Assembly: GCF_022369435.1 (NCBI RefSeq)
Contig: NZ_CP059597.1
Span: 1,116,001-1,180,000 of the forward strand
Origin: Campylobacter sp. RM10537
GTDB lineage: Bacteria; Campylobacterota; Campylobacteria; Campylobacterales; Campylobacteraceae
Reading direction: 5' to 3'
DNA length: 64,000 nucleotides
A model generated the notes under the pieces. The model saw only the letters and a program-made list of their open reading frames with translations, did no database searches and had not been told where the DNA came from. Made by a program: the position numbers and the translations under genes. This document shows positions 46,634-58,425 of the stretch, piece by piece. Within the stretch, counting starts at the first letter, position 1; each line of letters begins with the position of its first letter.

Positions 46634-46765
46634 CATTTTTTCTTAAAAAAATAATTTTGTTTTATTTATTACACCTTAAAATTAAGAATTTATCGATATT
46701 TTAAGCATTTTATTTTAAAAAAATAAAATAAAATTTAGTTATTAAATTAAAAAATATAAATAAAA

Positions 46766-47437
46766 TTATTTTATAAAAGTAATAAAACCAATATAGCTGA
46801 CACGTATTCCGTATATGATAATTATGATATAAGTAATATAATTAAAAATAGTTCTTAAAAATTCACTCAAAAATTGAGATAATTTAGCAAAAAATAACAT
46901 AGCTGGGAGTGTTGAAATTCCAAAAACAAACATTATGAGAATACTTTCTAAAATATTTTCTCTTTTAAGAGAATCTGCTAAAAAAAAATAAACCAAACCG
47001 CAAGGTACAAAACCATTTGAAAATCCTAATATCAAGGCAGATTTAAAACCTTTAAACTTCATAGATTTTTGCATTAAAAATTTAAATAAAGAATGGAGCA
47101 CAATATTTTTTTCAAAAAAAGCCAATAAGCTACCTCTAAAAATCAAAGCGCAACCTAAAATAACCATAAAAATTCCGATAATAAAAAATGAAAAACTTTG
47201 AATTTTGGCATTAATTGCTAAAATATTTCCAAAAATTCCGCAAAGTATTCCCAAAAAAATATAAGCTAAAATTCTTGATAATTGATATAATAAAGTTAAG
47301 AAAAATAAATTTTTACATGAAGAATTTAATCTCATAAAAGCTAAAGTAAATCCTCCACACATAGCATAGCAATGTCCAAAACTTGATAAAAAAGCTATAC
47401 TAAAAATAATAAAAAAATCAATATTTAACAAAATCAC
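46766..47437 (-). CDS. TauE/SafE-like (DsbD_2-type) membrane protein near cbb3 genes
   Basis: A 223-residue membrane protein with about six helices. The first helix carries 'SSFGHCYAMCGGFTLAF' (about 19-35) and helix four 'GFSNGFVPCGLVYFFLADSL', the cysteine signature of the UreH/SafE-like branch linked to metal handling and cytochrome oxidase maturation. Its position by ccoN supports a role in copper delivery to cbb3 oxidase, by inference. The start overlaps carA's stop by four bases. It probably corresponds to C. jejuni Cj1493c. Confidence 0.72.
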   Translation of the reverse strand: MILLNIDFFIIFSIAFLSSFGHCYAMCGGFTLAFMRLNSSCKNLFFLTLLYQLSRILAYIFLGILCGIFGNILAINAKIQSFSFFIIGIFMVILGCALIFRGSLLAFFEKNIVLHSLFKFLMQKSMKFKGFKSALILGFSNGFVPCGLVYFFLADSLKRENILESILIMFVFGISTLPAMLFFAKLSQFLSEFLRTIFNYITYIIIIIYGIRVSYIGFITFIK

Positions 47438-48552
47438 ATCAAATCAATAAATTCTTTAAAAATATATTTACTCTCATGAGGACCAGAAGAACTTTCTGGA
47501 TGATGTTGTACTGATATAATAGGATAATCTTTATATTTAACACCTTCTACATTATCTCCAAAAAGATTACGATGAGTTATATAAGCAACCTCACAAAGCT
47601 CCTCTGGAACATTATAATTATGATTTTGCGCTGTAATTTCAATATTTTTATTATTTAAATTAATAACAGGATGATTTGCTCCATGTTGTCCAAATTTCAT
47701 TTTATAAGTTTCATAACCAAAAGCATTGCTTAAAAGTTGATGACCCAAACAAATACCTAATATAGGAATATTTGCCTTAGCCATTTTTTCAATTTCTGCG
47801 ATTTCTTGTTTTAAAATTTTTGGCTCTCCAGGACCATTAGAAAGAAATATTCCTTGAATCTCACCTTTTTTGTAAAGTTCAATCAGCTCTTGCGCTTTAA
47901 CATTATAAGGATAAACTTCTACCTCTAAACCTGCTTCAACAAGCTCATTTAAAATATTAATTTTAACTCCATAATCAATAACAGCAACTTTTTTCGCACT
48001 TCTTTTAGCATCATTATAACTTTGAGTTGAATGATTCCAAACGCCTTGCTTATGAACATAAGGTTGTTTTGTACTGACTTCTTTAACAAAATTAATTTCA
48101 TCAATTTTCGCTGATTTTTCTAAAACGTTTTTTAATTCTTCTTTATTTGAAATTTCAGTTGATATTACAGCCCTTAAATTTCCAAAATCTCGAATCATTT
48201 TCACCAAAAATCTTGTATCGAGATCGCATATTCCTATTTTTCCATGTTTTTTTAAATAATCATCTAAACTTTGTTTGGCTCGAAAATTAGAAAAAGTAGA
48301 ACTTAACTCTCGCACTAAAATACCGCTAGCAAAAACTTCTTTGCTTTCATTGTCATAATCATTAGTTCCAACTATACCAATTTCTGGCATAGAAAAAACA
48401 ATAAATTGTCCCGCATAAGAAGGATCTGAAATAATTTCTTGATATCCAGTTAAAGAAGTATTAAAAACTAATTCTCCAAAAAAAGTTCCATTTTTACCAA
48501 AAGCTTTAGCTGTTAAAAAAATATCATTTTCTAAATAAACATAAGCTTTCAT
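47434..48552 (-). CDS. carA: Carbamoyl-phosphate synthase small (glutaminase) subunit
   Basis: A 372-residue amidotransferase subunit. The N-terminal CarA domain ('FFGELVFNTSLTGYQEIISDPSYAGQ', by its ends) is followed by a class I glutaminase with nucleophile Cys in 'ILGICLGHQLLSNAFG' (about 270-285) and the His-Glu pair in 'SVQHHPESSSGPHES'. It supplies ammonia for carbamoyl phosphate, feeding pyrimidine and arginine synthesis. carB is not in the window. It starts four bases from the DUF507 gene. Confidence 0.95.
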   Translation of the reverse strand: MKAYVYLENDIFLTAKAFGKNGTFFGELVFNTSLTGYQEIISDPSYAGQFIVFSMPEIGIVGTNDYDNESKEVFASGILVRELSSTFSNFRAKQSLDDYLKKHGKIGICDLDTRFLVKMIRDFGNLRAVISTEISNKEELKNVLEKSAKIDEINFVKEVSTKQPYVHKQGVWNHSTQSYNDAKRSAKKVAVIDYGVKINILNELVEAGLEVEVYPYNVKAQELIELYKKGEIQGIFLSNGPGEPKILKQEIAEIEKMAKANIPILGICLGHQLLSNAFGYETYKMKFGQHGANHPVINLNNKNIEITAQNHNYNVPEELCEVAYITHRNLFGDNVEGVKYKDYPIISVQHHPESSSGPHESKYIFKEFIDLM

Positions 48553-48555
48553 AAT

Positions 48556-49113
48556 TTAAAACATTCCTTTTTTTCTAAGTTCTTCTTGATAAAGTTTTTC
48601 AAAAATTAACTCATATTCTTCACTACCTGGAATTGGCTTGGTTTTATAATTACTTATTTTTTCATATACTTCATCTTCTAAATTTTCATAAATTTTAAGA
48701 TAATTATCAATGCTAGAAAAAATTAAATTTTTTACCCTATTTTCACTTACAATAAAATTAATATAATCATGTTCTATAAGTTCTTCTAAAATTCTATGTG
48801 ACAGACGATTGTGACGATCTTCTAAATTTAAAATAACGTCAAATTTAGGTGCAAGTTTTTTCTTCACAAGCCAAAACATATTTTTTCTATCAACTTGCAT
48901 GAGTTCCATTTCATCTTCTTGTTCTTCTAAAAGTTCTTTAGTTCTTTCATCTAACCTTCTTTCATTTAACACATCATTTTCTAAAATCTTTGCAACACAA
49001 GGATTAAGTTCTTCCATACTACTCTTAATTTCAACAAAAGAAGAATTGGCCAAATCTAATACTATTTTATTTGTGATATAAGGTATATGTGGTAATTTTA
49101 TACGCATTTTCAA
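48556..49113 (-). CDS. DUF507-family protein (Cj1495c-like)
   Basis: A 185-residue, charged, helical protein. It begins 'MRIKLPHIPYITNKIVLDLANS' and contains the DUF507 pattern of a basic N-terminus, an acidic middle ('LLEEQEDEMELMQVDRKNMFW') and 'RLSHRILEELIEHDYINFIVSE' near the end. It is found beside carA in epsilonproteobacteria. Its function is unknown; no signal or membrane segment is present. Confidence 0.7.
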   Translation of the reverse strand: MKMRIKLPHIPYITNKIVLDLANSSFVEIKSSMEELNPCVAKILENDVLNERRLDERTKELLEEQEDEMELMQVDRKNMFWLVKKKLAPKFDVILNLEDRHNRLSHRILEELIEHDYINFIVSENRVKNLIFSSIDNYLKIYENLEDEVYEKISNYKTKPIPGSEEYELIFEKLYQEELRKKGMF

Positions 49114-49164
49114 ACCTTTAAATTATAATTTAAAATAATAATATATTTATGTTAAAAAATAAAT

Positions 49165-49675
49165 TTAATGAGTCTTATTATTATCTAAATTTTTTAACAA
49201 CAAGGTTAATTCACTTGCTTTTTTAGGATCCATTTTAGAAAGAACGCCTGAAATTTTACGAGAATCAAGTGAAAACATGATTTTACTTGCATCTTCAGCA
49301 TCCATTTGACTTAATACATCAGCTATGGCTGTATCTTTCATCTGAGAATAAATTTCTTTCACTCTTCCTTCTGTTTTTTTATTAATAGAATTTAAAATTT
49401 TTTGCTGTTCTTCTAAAAGTTTAGCATTTTGATCTTTTAAGGATTGAATCTGCGCTAAAGTAGCATTTACTTCAGCTTCTTTTTTTACTAAAGCCTCCAT
49501 TCTTTCTTTTTGCAAAGCCTCAAAAGAAGCTTTATAAGCCTCTAAAGATTGCCTTGCTTCATCAAATTCTTTTGTTTGTAATTCCAATTGTGCTTTTTTG
49601 GATTCAAAATATTCTTCACAATTTTGATCAGCCCCAAAAAGTGCAGTCAAGCAAAAAATTAAAAAAATATATTTT

Positions 49676-49683
<8 letters not shown>
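49165..49683 (-). CDS. MotE-like periplasmic motility protein (Cj1496c-like)
   Basis: ATG 49683 with AAGGATAAAA upstream gives 172 residues. A signal peptide (about 1-17, 'MTKKYIFLIFCLTALFG') leads to a coiled coil (about 25-100), then a C-terminal domain 'IADVLSQMDAEDASKIMFSLD' and 'RKISGVLSKMDPKKASELTLL' resembling the MgtE N-terminal helical repeats used by MotE-type chaperones of the stator. In C. jejuni the equivalent is a glycosylated periplasmic protein. Asparagine sequons are not obvious here. It overlaps the fliJ-like gene by eight bases. Confidence 0.7.
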
Positions 49684-51363
<1,680 letters not shown>

Positions 51364-51376
51364 TCAATCTTTAAAC

Positions 51377-51473
51377 GGCGAGAAGATGAGAGAATCGAAC
51401 TCCCCAAAGAATAGCCAGCTACCCTTTCATCTGATTTGAAGTCAGTGGCGATCACCAGATACGCTAATCTTCC
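51377..51473 (-). tRNA. selC: tRNA-Sec (anticodon UCA)
   Basis: On the minus strand a 97-base tRNA begins GGAAGATT at 51473. The anticodon arm is CTGA-CTTCAAA-TCAG, with UCA in the seven-base loop. A long variable arm follows (AAGGGTAGCTGGC region), then the T arm around GAGTTCGATTCTC and the 3' acceptor CATCTTCT. The length, long extra arm and eight-pair acceptor stem are features of selenocysteine tRNA. The first acceptor pair would be G-U, and the terminal CCA is not fully encoded. It serves the two in-frame UGA codons in selD and fdhA. Confidence 0.92.
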
Positions 51474-51525
51474 AAAAAACTTTTAATTATAGCGACTTTT
51501 ATTGAAAAATAAAATAAATTTAAGA

Positions 51526-52995
51526 TTAACGAATTTCTTTAAGCATTTTTTCATAAGCTATTTTTGAACCAGAACTTACCTTAGTTAATAAACTCGCAAA
51601 AATAATAACCAAAGAAGCCGCTAAAAAACCAGGTATCATCTCATACAAATTAGAATCGACACAATTTTTCCATAATACTACAACCAAAGCACCCGAAATC
51701 ATACCAGCAATAGCACCGAATTTTGTCATTCTTTTCCAAAAAAGTGAAAAAATAATAACTGCACCAAAGCTGCTGCCAAAACCAGCCCAAGCATAAGAGA
51801 CTATATCCAAAACGCTTGAATTTTTATCCATAGAAATTAAAAAAGCAATCAAAGCTACGATTAAAACACCTATTTTTCCCAAATTTAAAATTACCCTACT
51901 GGATGCATTTTTCTTAAAAATTTTCTTATAAAAATCTTCAGCTATAGTTGAACTTGATACTAAAAGTTGAGAACTTGCAGTACTCATAATGGCAGCTAAA
52001 ATTGCAGAAAGCAAAATTCCAGCAATCCAAGGATTAAATAAAAGTTGAGACATAAGTATAAAAATTTTTTCAGGATCTTGTAAATTAAGTTGAAATTTAT
52101 AAATATAAGCAATACCTAAAATTCCTATTAGGCAGGCGCTAAATAAACACAAACTCATCCAAAAAATTCCTATAAAAGTAGCAATAGGTATATCTTTAGC
52201 CGATCTAATTGACATAAAACGCACTAAAATATGAGGTTGTCCAAAATATCCAAATCCCCAAGCAAGTGCAGAAATAATACTTACAAAACTCACATGATTT
52301 ATAGATAAAGCTTGAGGATTTATTTCTTTTACAATAGAAAATGCCTTAGAAATACCTCCTAAATGATAAAGCATAACCAAAGGCACAATAATCAAAGCTC
52401 CTAACATCAAAAGCCCTTGAATCATATCTGTCCAACAAACTGCTTTATAACCTCCCAAAAAAGTATAAATAACAATAATTAATGTTCCAGCAATTAAGGC
52501 ATAATCATAACGGATTTGAAAAGCACCTTCAAAAAGTTTTGCTCCGCTAACAAGACCAGAAGAAATATAAAAAGTAAAAAAAACTAAAATAACTATAGCA
52601 CAAATCAGACGTAAAATATGCTTATCATCATCAAAACGAGTTTCTAAATAATCTGGTATAGTCAAAGAATTTGCAATAACACCTGTATAAATTCTTAATC
52701 TTTTTGCTATAAAAATCCAATTTAAAGTTGCACCTATAATCAATCCAATTACAATATAAAAATTAATTAAACCGCCTATATATAAAGCTCCTGGTAGACC
52801 CATTAAAAGCCAACCACTCATATCAGAAGCACCCGCACTTAAAGCAGAAAGAGCAGGTCCTAAAGATCTTCCTCCTAAAAAATAATCCTCAGAGCTTTTA
52901 TTTTGTTTATAAAAATAAAAACCTATATAAAGCATTAAAAAAGTATAAACTGAAAACATTGTTATAATAGCTATATTTATATGAACAACTTCCAT
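51526..52995 (-). CDS. putP: Sodium/proline symporter PutP
   Basis: A 489-residue sodium:solute symporter of the SSS family with about thirteen helices. The family motif region '[20 protein letters not shown]' is followed by '[21 protein letters not shown]', the Na+ and proline-binding helix typical of PutP. Late helices include '[19 protein letters not shown]'. It should import proline with sodium. In C. jejuni the proline catabolic enzyme PutA lies next to it; here only 22 bp separates putP from selD, and no putA is present. Confidence 0.92.
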   Translation of the reverse strand: MEVVHINIAIITMFSVYTFLMLYIGFYFYKQNKSSEDYFLGGRSLGPALSALSAGASDMSGWLLMGLPGALYIGGLINFYIVIGLIIGATLNWIFIAKRLRIYTGVIANSLTIPDYLETRFDDDKHILRLICAIVILVFFTFYISSGLVSGAKLFEGAFQIRYDYALIAGTLIIVIYTFLGGYKAVCWTDMIQGLLMLGALIIVPLVMLYHLGGISKAFSIVKEINPQALSINHVSFVSIISALAWGFGYFGQPHILVRFMSIRSAKDIPIATFIGIFWMSLCLFSACLIGILGIAYIYKFQLNLQDPEKIFILMSQLLFNPWIAGILLSAILAAIMSTASSQLLVSSSTIAEDFYKKIFKKNASSRVILNLGKIGVLIVALIAFLISMDKNSSVLDIVSYAWAGFGSSFGAVIIFSLFWKRMTKFGAIAGMISGALVVVLWKNCVDSNLYEMIPGFLAASLVIIFASLLTKVSSGSKIAYEKMLKEIR

Positions 52996-53017
52996 CTTAT
53001 TCCCTTTTTATATCAAT

Positions 53018-54040
53018 TTAAACAAAAATAAATTTCTTTTCTGAAGCTAAAACACATTCAGCAACAATATTTGCCTCAAGACCTTCATTTTTTAACTCAT
53101 CAAGACATTGTAAAGCTTGATTTTCATCTATAGCAATCAAAAGTCCTCCTGAAGTTTGTGGATCGCAAAGCAATAAATTTTCCTCATTTATATTAGGATC
53201 TATTTCTTGAATAAATTCTAAATTTTTATATGCTCCGGCTGGAATCAATCCCATGTTATAATATTCTAAAACTCCATCTAGATAAGGGATCTTTTCTTTA
53301 AAAATTTCAAAACTAATTTGCTGATTTAACATTTCTCCTAAATGTCCTAAAAATCCAAATCCTGTAATATCAGTCATAGCATGAACATTGAATTTTAAAG
53401 CAATTTGACTAGCCTTAAAATTTAGAGACATCATGCTTTCAATCATAGGATTTAAATATTTTTCTTCTAAAAAATCAGCCTTTAAAGCTGTGCTTAGAAT
53501 TCCAACGCCTAAAGGTTTAGTTAGAATGATTTTATCTCCTAATTTTGCACGATTATTGCTAACAAAACAATCAGGATGCACCTTTCCAGTAACACTGAGT
53601 CCGAAAAACAATTCTGAACTTTCAATTGTATGTCCACCAATAATTAAACCTTGGCATTCTTTTACTTTATCATTGGCACCCTCTAACATCTCCTTTAATA
53701 TCTCTAAAGAATGGTTTTTAGTATCAAATCCTACTATGTTTAAAGCATTTATCACTTCAGCTCCCATGGCAAATACATCACTAAGAGCATTAGCTGCAGC
53801 AATAGCACCAAAATGATAAGCACTATCAATCACAGGAGTAATAAAATCAAGAGTTTGGACAAGAGCTAAATCACTGCTAATTTTATAAACACTTGCATCT
53901 TCATTATTGCCAATATCAGTAAGTAAAGCTGGAGATTTTTGCATAAAATTTAAAATTGTTTTAAGGCCACCCGGGCTTAATTTTGCTGCTCAACCTGCCG
54001 CTTTTACAAAATGAGTTAAATTTTGTTTTTTATACTCCAA
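53018..54040 (-). CDS. selD: Selenide, water dikinase SelD, itself a selenoprotein (UGA at 53990-53992)
   Basis: The 340-residue protein makes selenophosphate for selenocysteine synthesis. The Met at 53944 is not the true start: the frame extends upstream through an in-frame TGA at 53992-53990 to a TTG at 54040, preceded by AGGATAAA. Reading TGA as selenocysteine gives 'LTHFVKAAGUAAKLSPGG', the exact catalytic segment of SelD with Sec at residue 17 next to the conserved Lys. Further motifs are 'LLTDIGNNEDASVYKI', 'LIIGGHTIESSELFFG' and 'AMTDITGFGFLGHL'. A SECIS-like hairpin follows the UGA. Cofactor and substrate binding are as in E. coli SelD, where a Cys usually occupies this position. Confidence 0.92.
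53961..53980 (-). promoter_or_regulatory. Bacterial SECIS-like hairpin in selD
   Basis: TTAAGCC pairs with GGCCTTAA, with one bulged C, leaving a loop CGGGT. The stem begins nine bases after the UGA and the loop guanines lie 18-20 bases beyond it, within the range given for bacterial SECIS elements. Confidence 0.75.
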
Positions 54041-54048
54041 ATTTTATC

Positions 54049-54624
54049 CTATAAAGTAATGATTTTTGCTTTTCCAAAAAGTTCATTAAGAATTTCATAA
54101 GCATTTCCGATAAAGCCAATTTTTAATTCTTTGGTTTTTCCAAAAAATTCCAGACAAGCTCCACAACTTATAATCTCTATTCCTAAATTTTCTAATTCTT
54201 TCATTATCTTATGCGCCTTATGATCTTCATTAGCATTTACTAAAACACTTTCATTTACACAAATAATTTTATTAGGAATATTTTCAATATTTTTTAAAGA
54301 ATCTAAAAAACCTATAAATAATCTTTCTCCTAATTCCCCATAACCTACTTTATCAGTCTTTAAAAATAAAACACTATACTCATTAGGATTATTAGTTTTA
54401 TTTAAGTCGATTTCTTTTTTTTCAACATGGATAATAATTTCATCTTGATATTCTTTAAAAGTCGGATTTAAATTTAAAGAATGTAAAAATTTTAAAACAT
54501 TATTTTTAGAAATAATAGAATTTAAAACAATTTCTAAACTATCCCCATTATTTAAATTTTCAAGAGCTTTTTTTGTTTCAACGACAGGTTTAGGACAATC
54601 AAGATCTTTGCAATCAATTCTCAT
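54049..54624 (-). CDS. yedF: YedF-type selenium metabolism sulfurtransferase
   Basis: A 191-residue fusion. The N-terminal TusA domain has 'DCKDLDCPKPVVETKKAL' (CPxP, residues 4-21). The C-terminal DsrE-like domain has 'GELGERLFIGFLDSLKN' and 'LGIEIISCGACLEFFGKTKEL'. Genes of this type sit beside selD in many bacteria and are associated with selenium handling, possibly carrying selenide to SelD. It is eight bases from the selD start codon. The exact reaction is unproven. Confidence 0.85.
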   Translation of the reverse strand: MRIDCKDLDCPKPVVETKKALENLNNGDSLEIVLNSIISKNNVLKFLHSLNLNPTFKEYQDEIIIHVEKKEIDLNKTNNPNEYSVLFLKTDKVGYGELGERLFIGFLDSLKNIENIPNKIICVNESVLVNANEDHKAHKIMKELENLGIEIISCGACLEFFGKTKELKIGFIGNAYEILNELFGKAKIITL

Positions 54625-54698
54625 TGTATTTTCCTTAATAAAATTATACTTATTTTTAAGTATAATTTTATTATAGATATTTTAAATAATTTTTAAAA

Positions 54699-56804
54699 CT
54701 AAAATTTCTTTTTATTTACATCTTCCAAAATTGCACTGGCTATATGATTAACCTTGCTTGTAATTTGATTAGTTACATTAGCAATTTCAGCATTTTCTTT
54801 TGTGGCAGTTTCAAGTTTCATGATAGTATCATTAATTTGAGTGATTCCAAAAGTTTGTTCTTTAACTGATTCAGCAACTTCATTAATATTTTGAACCAAT
54901 ACATTAATATTTGCTTCAATCTCACTTAATGATTTTCCAGTTCTTTCAGCAAGTTGTCTAACTTCATCAGCAACAACAGCAAAACCTCGTCCATGCTCTC
55001 CTGCACGTGCAGCTTCTATGGCTGCATTAAGTGCTAAAAGATTGGTTTGCTCAGCAATATCTTTAATAACACTAGCTATATTTCTAATGTCATTTACTTG
55101 ATTTGTAACTTCTAAAGTTCTACCATTAATATTTTGCATAGAGTGGCTTATTTGTTCTATAGTGGTAGCACTTTGCTCGAGTGATTGTGCTTGAGAATCT
55201 GAACTATCTGTTAATTTTTGCATTGAAGCTTTTAGCTCTTCAGATTGAGAAGCTAACTCTTTAGAAAATTGAGAAGAAGTTACAAGCATCTTTCTAATTT
55301 CTTCTCCTAAAATATTTGTTGTAAGTTCAACTTCGCCTTGAGCATTATCAACAGAAATACTAAAATCAAGTGCTTTGTAACTGTCAAATACTTTATTAAT
55401 TTTATTCATATCTGAACCAATTTTATTTTGCAATACATCAAGCATTCTATTTAAAACATTCTTAAGCTCTACAAGTTGAGGATTAACAGGAATTTTAGAA
55501 ATTCTTGTTCTAAAATTACCTCCTTCTATTTCTTTAACTGTTTGTACTGATTCATCAACTGCTTCTTGGTCTTGTTTTAATGAAATACGAGTTTTTTCAA
55601 TATTTTCGCTAATCATTTTACCCATAGAACCAAGTTCATCACTGGTATAAATTTCTATAGGTTTAAGTTCAACTTTTTCATAATTTAAAAATTTAAAAAA
55701 TGATTCTAAAGATTTTAAAATAATTGGAAGTCTTATTCCAACAATTCTTCTAACGCAATAATAAACTACTATTAAAACTACAAGAACAAAAACTACAGAA
55801 GCTCCAATAATAAGCATTTGAAGCTTCCTTAAAGGTGCAAAAATAGATTCTTTTGGAGCTGTTACCATAATACTCCAAACAGAATCTCCAGCTTTAAAGC
55901 TACTCAAACTAGCATAAGAATCATCATTAGTTGAAGCTACATAGTTAAAAATTCCATCTTTACCTTCAGCTAAAGCCCTATAAACCTCTTCTGTCTTATT
56001 TCCTCTATTATTAATTTTCATAAGATTTTTAAGGATTAAATTTTTATTAGGGTGCACCGCTATATAACCTTCAGAATTTAACAAAACATTTAGCTGTCTA
56101 TTAAAAAGGAATGATTTTGAATCAAGTAAATAATTTGCAATATTTTCAAAATCTAAAACCAAACCTACAACACCTACAAGCTTATTATTTTTACCAAAAA
56201 TTGGCATAGCCAAATTCATACCGTTAAATTCTTTTCCACTTAAGTTCATCTTTATGGCTTTACCAATATAGATTTGATCTTCTCCATATTTCGCATTTTT
56301 TATAATATCTTGAACAACAGTAAAATGGACAATATCATCTACAGATTGTAAAACTTCAATTCCACCACGTTTTTTAATATCCTCATCAATATATAAAATA
56401 ACAAAATTTCCATCTTTTGTATTAAAAAATTTACTTTCATCTTTAAAAGAAGCTGGAGGATCCAACAAATAAAGGTAAGTATAGCTTGCATAAGCACTAT
56501 TGTCAAAAAGATTAATAAGAACATTGGTGATACTATCTATATCCCAATCATCCTTGCTTACTGATTTAAACATATCTGTTAATGTATAAGCTTCACTTTT
56601 ATTTAAAGCTATCATTTCATTAAAGATACCTTGAGTGTGAGTTGCATATTCTTTTGAAGTTGCAGAAATAATACTTTCAGTATTTTTAGCAATATTTTGG
56701 CTTACTTGATCCGTAATTAAAAAAATTAAAAATACCAAACCTAATATTACAACAATCGCAACTGATAAAATAAGTTTTGAAGCAATATTTAAAGACTTAA
56801 ACAT
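54699..56804 (-). CDS. tlp1: Methyl-accepting chemotaxis protein, Tlp1-like
   Basis: A 701-residue transmembrane chemoreceptor. The first helix is '[20 protein letters not shown]' (about 11-30) and the second about 330-355 ('[20 protein letters not shown]'). A dCache ligand domain sits between (about 35-325). The C-terminal signalling domain has the highly conserved hairpin '[20 protein letters not shown]' to '[21 protein letters not shown]'. Position next to selD and yedF matches C. jejuni Tlp1, the aspartate receptor. The ligand is not determinable here. Confidence 0.88.
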   Translation of the reverse strand: MFKSLNIASKLILSVAIVVILGLVFLIFLITDQVSQNIAKNTESIISATSKEYATHTQGIFNEMIALNKSEAYTLTDMFKSVSKDDWDIDSITNVLINLFDNSAYASYTYLYLLDPPASFKDESKFFNTKDGNFVILYIDEDIKKRGGIEVLQSVDDIVHFTVVQDIIKNAKYGEDQIYIGKAIKMNLSGKEFNGMNLAMPIFGKNNKLVGVVGLVLDFENIANYLLDSKSFLFNRQLNVLLNSEGYIAVHPNKNLILKNLMKINNRGNKTEEVYRALAEGKDGIFNYVASTNDDSYASLSSFKAGDSVWSIMVTAPKESIFAPLRKLQMLIIGASVVFVLVVLIVVYYCVRRIVGIRLPIILKSLESFFKFLNYEKVELKPIEIYTSDELGSMGKMISENIEKTRISLKQDQEAVDESVQTVKEIEGGNFRTRISKIPVNPQLVELKNVLNRMLDVLQNKIGSDMNKINKVFDSYKALDFSISVDNAQGEVELTTNILGEEIRKMLVTSSQFSKELASQSEELKASMQKLTDSSDSQAQSLEQSATTIEQISHSMQNINGRTLEVTNQVNDIRNIASVIKDIAEQTNLLALNAAIEAARAGEHGRGFAVVADEVRQLAERTGKSLSEIEANINVLVQNINEVAESVKEQTFGITQINDTIMKLETATKENAEIANVTNQITSKVNHIASAILEDVNKKKF

Positions 56805-56843
56805 TTGATTTATAACCTCTTATTACATTAAAAAATAATCAAA

Positions 56844-56849
56844 ATTATA
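56844..56849 (-). promoter_or_regulatory. Candidate -10 box of the tlp1 gene
   Basis: TATAAT on the minus strand (56849-56844) lies 40 bases before the start codon at 56804. A GAGG-like site follows. There is no clear -35. Confidence 0.5.
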
Positions 56850-56884
56850 TTATTTTGAATAAAAAAATTAGCTTAAAATACAAA

Positions 56885-57616
56885 TTATTTTTTTTTATAA
56901 TTGAAAAATAATTCTTTAAAACGTTTATTAGCATATTCTTCTATATCTTTTTGTAAAATAGCAAAATTTTCCATCAATTCTATAGCCCTAGGAGTCAATT
57001 TTGTTCCCGATTCTTTTGATCTTCCTTGTCTTGTACTTACTAAAATTTCTTGAGAATTTTTTTGCAAAACTTGTAAATGCATCCATGCTTTTTTATAATT
57101 TATCCCCATTAGTTTAGAAGCATGCAATAAACTTCCAGTTTGTCCTATTAATTCCAAAAGTTCAGTTTTGCCTTTACCAAAAAGTAAATCTCCATCTGAA
57201 TTTTCAATCCAAGTTTTAGTTCTAATAACAAATTGTTTTCCCTTTTTCTCCTTAAAACAACCAAGTTTACAGTATTTCACATCAATTTTATACGCTTTTA
57301 AAGCTGAACGCATACTTTTTAAACCACAAGTTTTTTGAGCAATATCTCTAGCTTCTTCACAAAAAATTCTTCTTTTTTGATCAAGCTTAGGTTCTAATTC
57401 TTTTAAAACTTCAATTTTTCCTTTTTCAAAGTCCAAATGTCCAAATTGACCTAATTCGCAATTATCAATTCTTATATTATTTTCATTGGCAAGTTTGCCT
57501 ATTTCTTCAATATTTTTTGAAAATTTTTTTGCTATTTTAAAAGCTGTACCACAATCTAATTTTTCATTACTATTTAACATTTCTCTCATATAGGAGAGTA
57601 TTTTTTTATCTTCCAT
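56885..57616 (-). CDS. modE: ModE-type molybdenum-responsive regulator
   Basis: The start ATG 57616 gives 243 residues and overlaps fdhD's end by 11 bases; an upstream frame is inside fdhD. The C-terminal 100 residues are the ModE winged-helix domain ('LLFGKGKTELLELIGQTGS', 'KLMGINYKKAWMHLQVLQK'). The N-terminal half is unusual: two related blocks, 'CGTAFKIAKKF...IRIDNCELGQFG' and 'CEEARDIAQKT...DVKYCKLGCFKEK', replace the order I expect in enteric ModE, which has a DNA-binding head and a molybdate-binding C-terminal part. In C. jejuni ModE controls molybdate and tungstate transport. The cluster position suggests regulation in step with FdhA molybdopterin needs. Confidence 0.85.
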   Translation of the reverse strand: MEDKKILSYMREMLNSNEKLDCGTAFKIAKKFSKNIEEIGKLANENNIRIDNCELGQFGHLDFEKGKIEVLKELEPKLDQKRRIFCEEARDIAQKTCGLKSMRSALKAYKIDVKYCKLGCFKEKKGKQFVIRTKTWIENSDGDLLFGKGKTELLELIGQTGSLLHASKLMGINYKKAWMHLQVLQKNSQEILVSTRQGRSKESGTKLTPRAIELMENFAILQKDIEEYANKRFKELFFNYKKK

Positions 57617-58391
57617 GAATTCGAAAATCTCCACTATAAATATTGATCTTATTTTCTCTTGCAAAGCCACAAAGACTTAAATTAAATTTTCTTGCTATCA
57701 TTACACCCAAACAAGTAGGAGCTGTTCTTGAGACTAAAATAGGTACTCTATGCATAATCGTTTTAGCTACCATTTCAGAGCTTAAACGACCGCTTACCAT
57801 TAAAAAACACTGATCAAGGTCAACTCCAGCTAATCTTGCTTTTCCTAAAGCTTTATCTATGGTATTATGCTGAGCAATATCTTCACCAATAAAAAACGTT
57901 TCTTCATCAAATAAAAGTTTAGCTGTATGCACACATCCTGTTTTTTCATATAAATCACATTGAGTATAAAATTGACTCATTTGTTTTAAGATATAATCTT
58001 TACTAAATTGAGTTTTAGAAGATATTTGCATTGCTTGAATATTTTCTATATCAATATTAGCCGTATGTGCTCTACCACAACCACTAATCACAACTCCTTC
58101 AGCATTAAGTTTAGCAAGATTTTCTTGATCTATTTTTGCTTCAATATATACACTCATACCATCATCTTTACTTTCAATCCTTTGGATATCTTCTACCTTA
58201 GCAATGATATTTTCACTCATTAAATATCCCACCGCTAAAGCTTGTTCATCAACAGGCGTCGCCATTAAAGCACCAATTTTTTCGCCATTAATAAAAATTT
58301 CAAGCTTGATTTCGCGCACTAAAGTATCATCACAAATAAAAGCTTTATCGTCTTTGTATTTTAAAATTTGAGTTGTAAATAAAGGTTCCAT
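57606..58391 (-). CDS. fdhD: Formate dehydrogenase accessory sulfurtransferase FdhD
   Basis: ATG 58391 gives 261 residues; a TTG at 58448 overlapping fdhC is possible but less likely. FdhD moves sulfur from a desulfurase to the molybdenum cofactor of FdhA. The CxxC-like loop of enteric FdhD appears here as 'YEKTGCVHTAKLLF'. Also visible are 'EQALAVGYLMSENII' and 'FLMVSGRLSSEMVAKTIMHRVPILVSRTAPT', shown by its two ends. It sits between fdhC and modE. Confidence 0.93.
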   Translation of the reverse strand: MEPLFTTQILKYKDDKAFICDDTLVREIKLEIFINGEKIGALMATPVDEQALAVGYLMSENIIAKVEDIQRIESKDDGMSVYIEAKIDQENLAKLNAEGVVISGCGRAHTANIDIENIQAMQISSKTQFSKDYILKQMSQFYTQCDLYEKTGCVHTAKLLFDEETFFIGEDIAQHNTIDKALGKARLAGVDLDQCFLMVSGRLSSEMVAKTIMHRVPILVSRTAPTCLGVMIARKFNLSLCGFARENKINIYSGDFRIHGR

Positions 58392-58425
58392 TGATATTCC
58401 ATTAAAATTTATTTTAAGAAAGTCA

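Noticed and set aside
53018-53944. selD starting at the internal Met 53944
   Set aside because: Conserved text continues upstream through UGA to a TTG with a ribosome site, and the internal start would lose the catalytic Sec/Lys segment.
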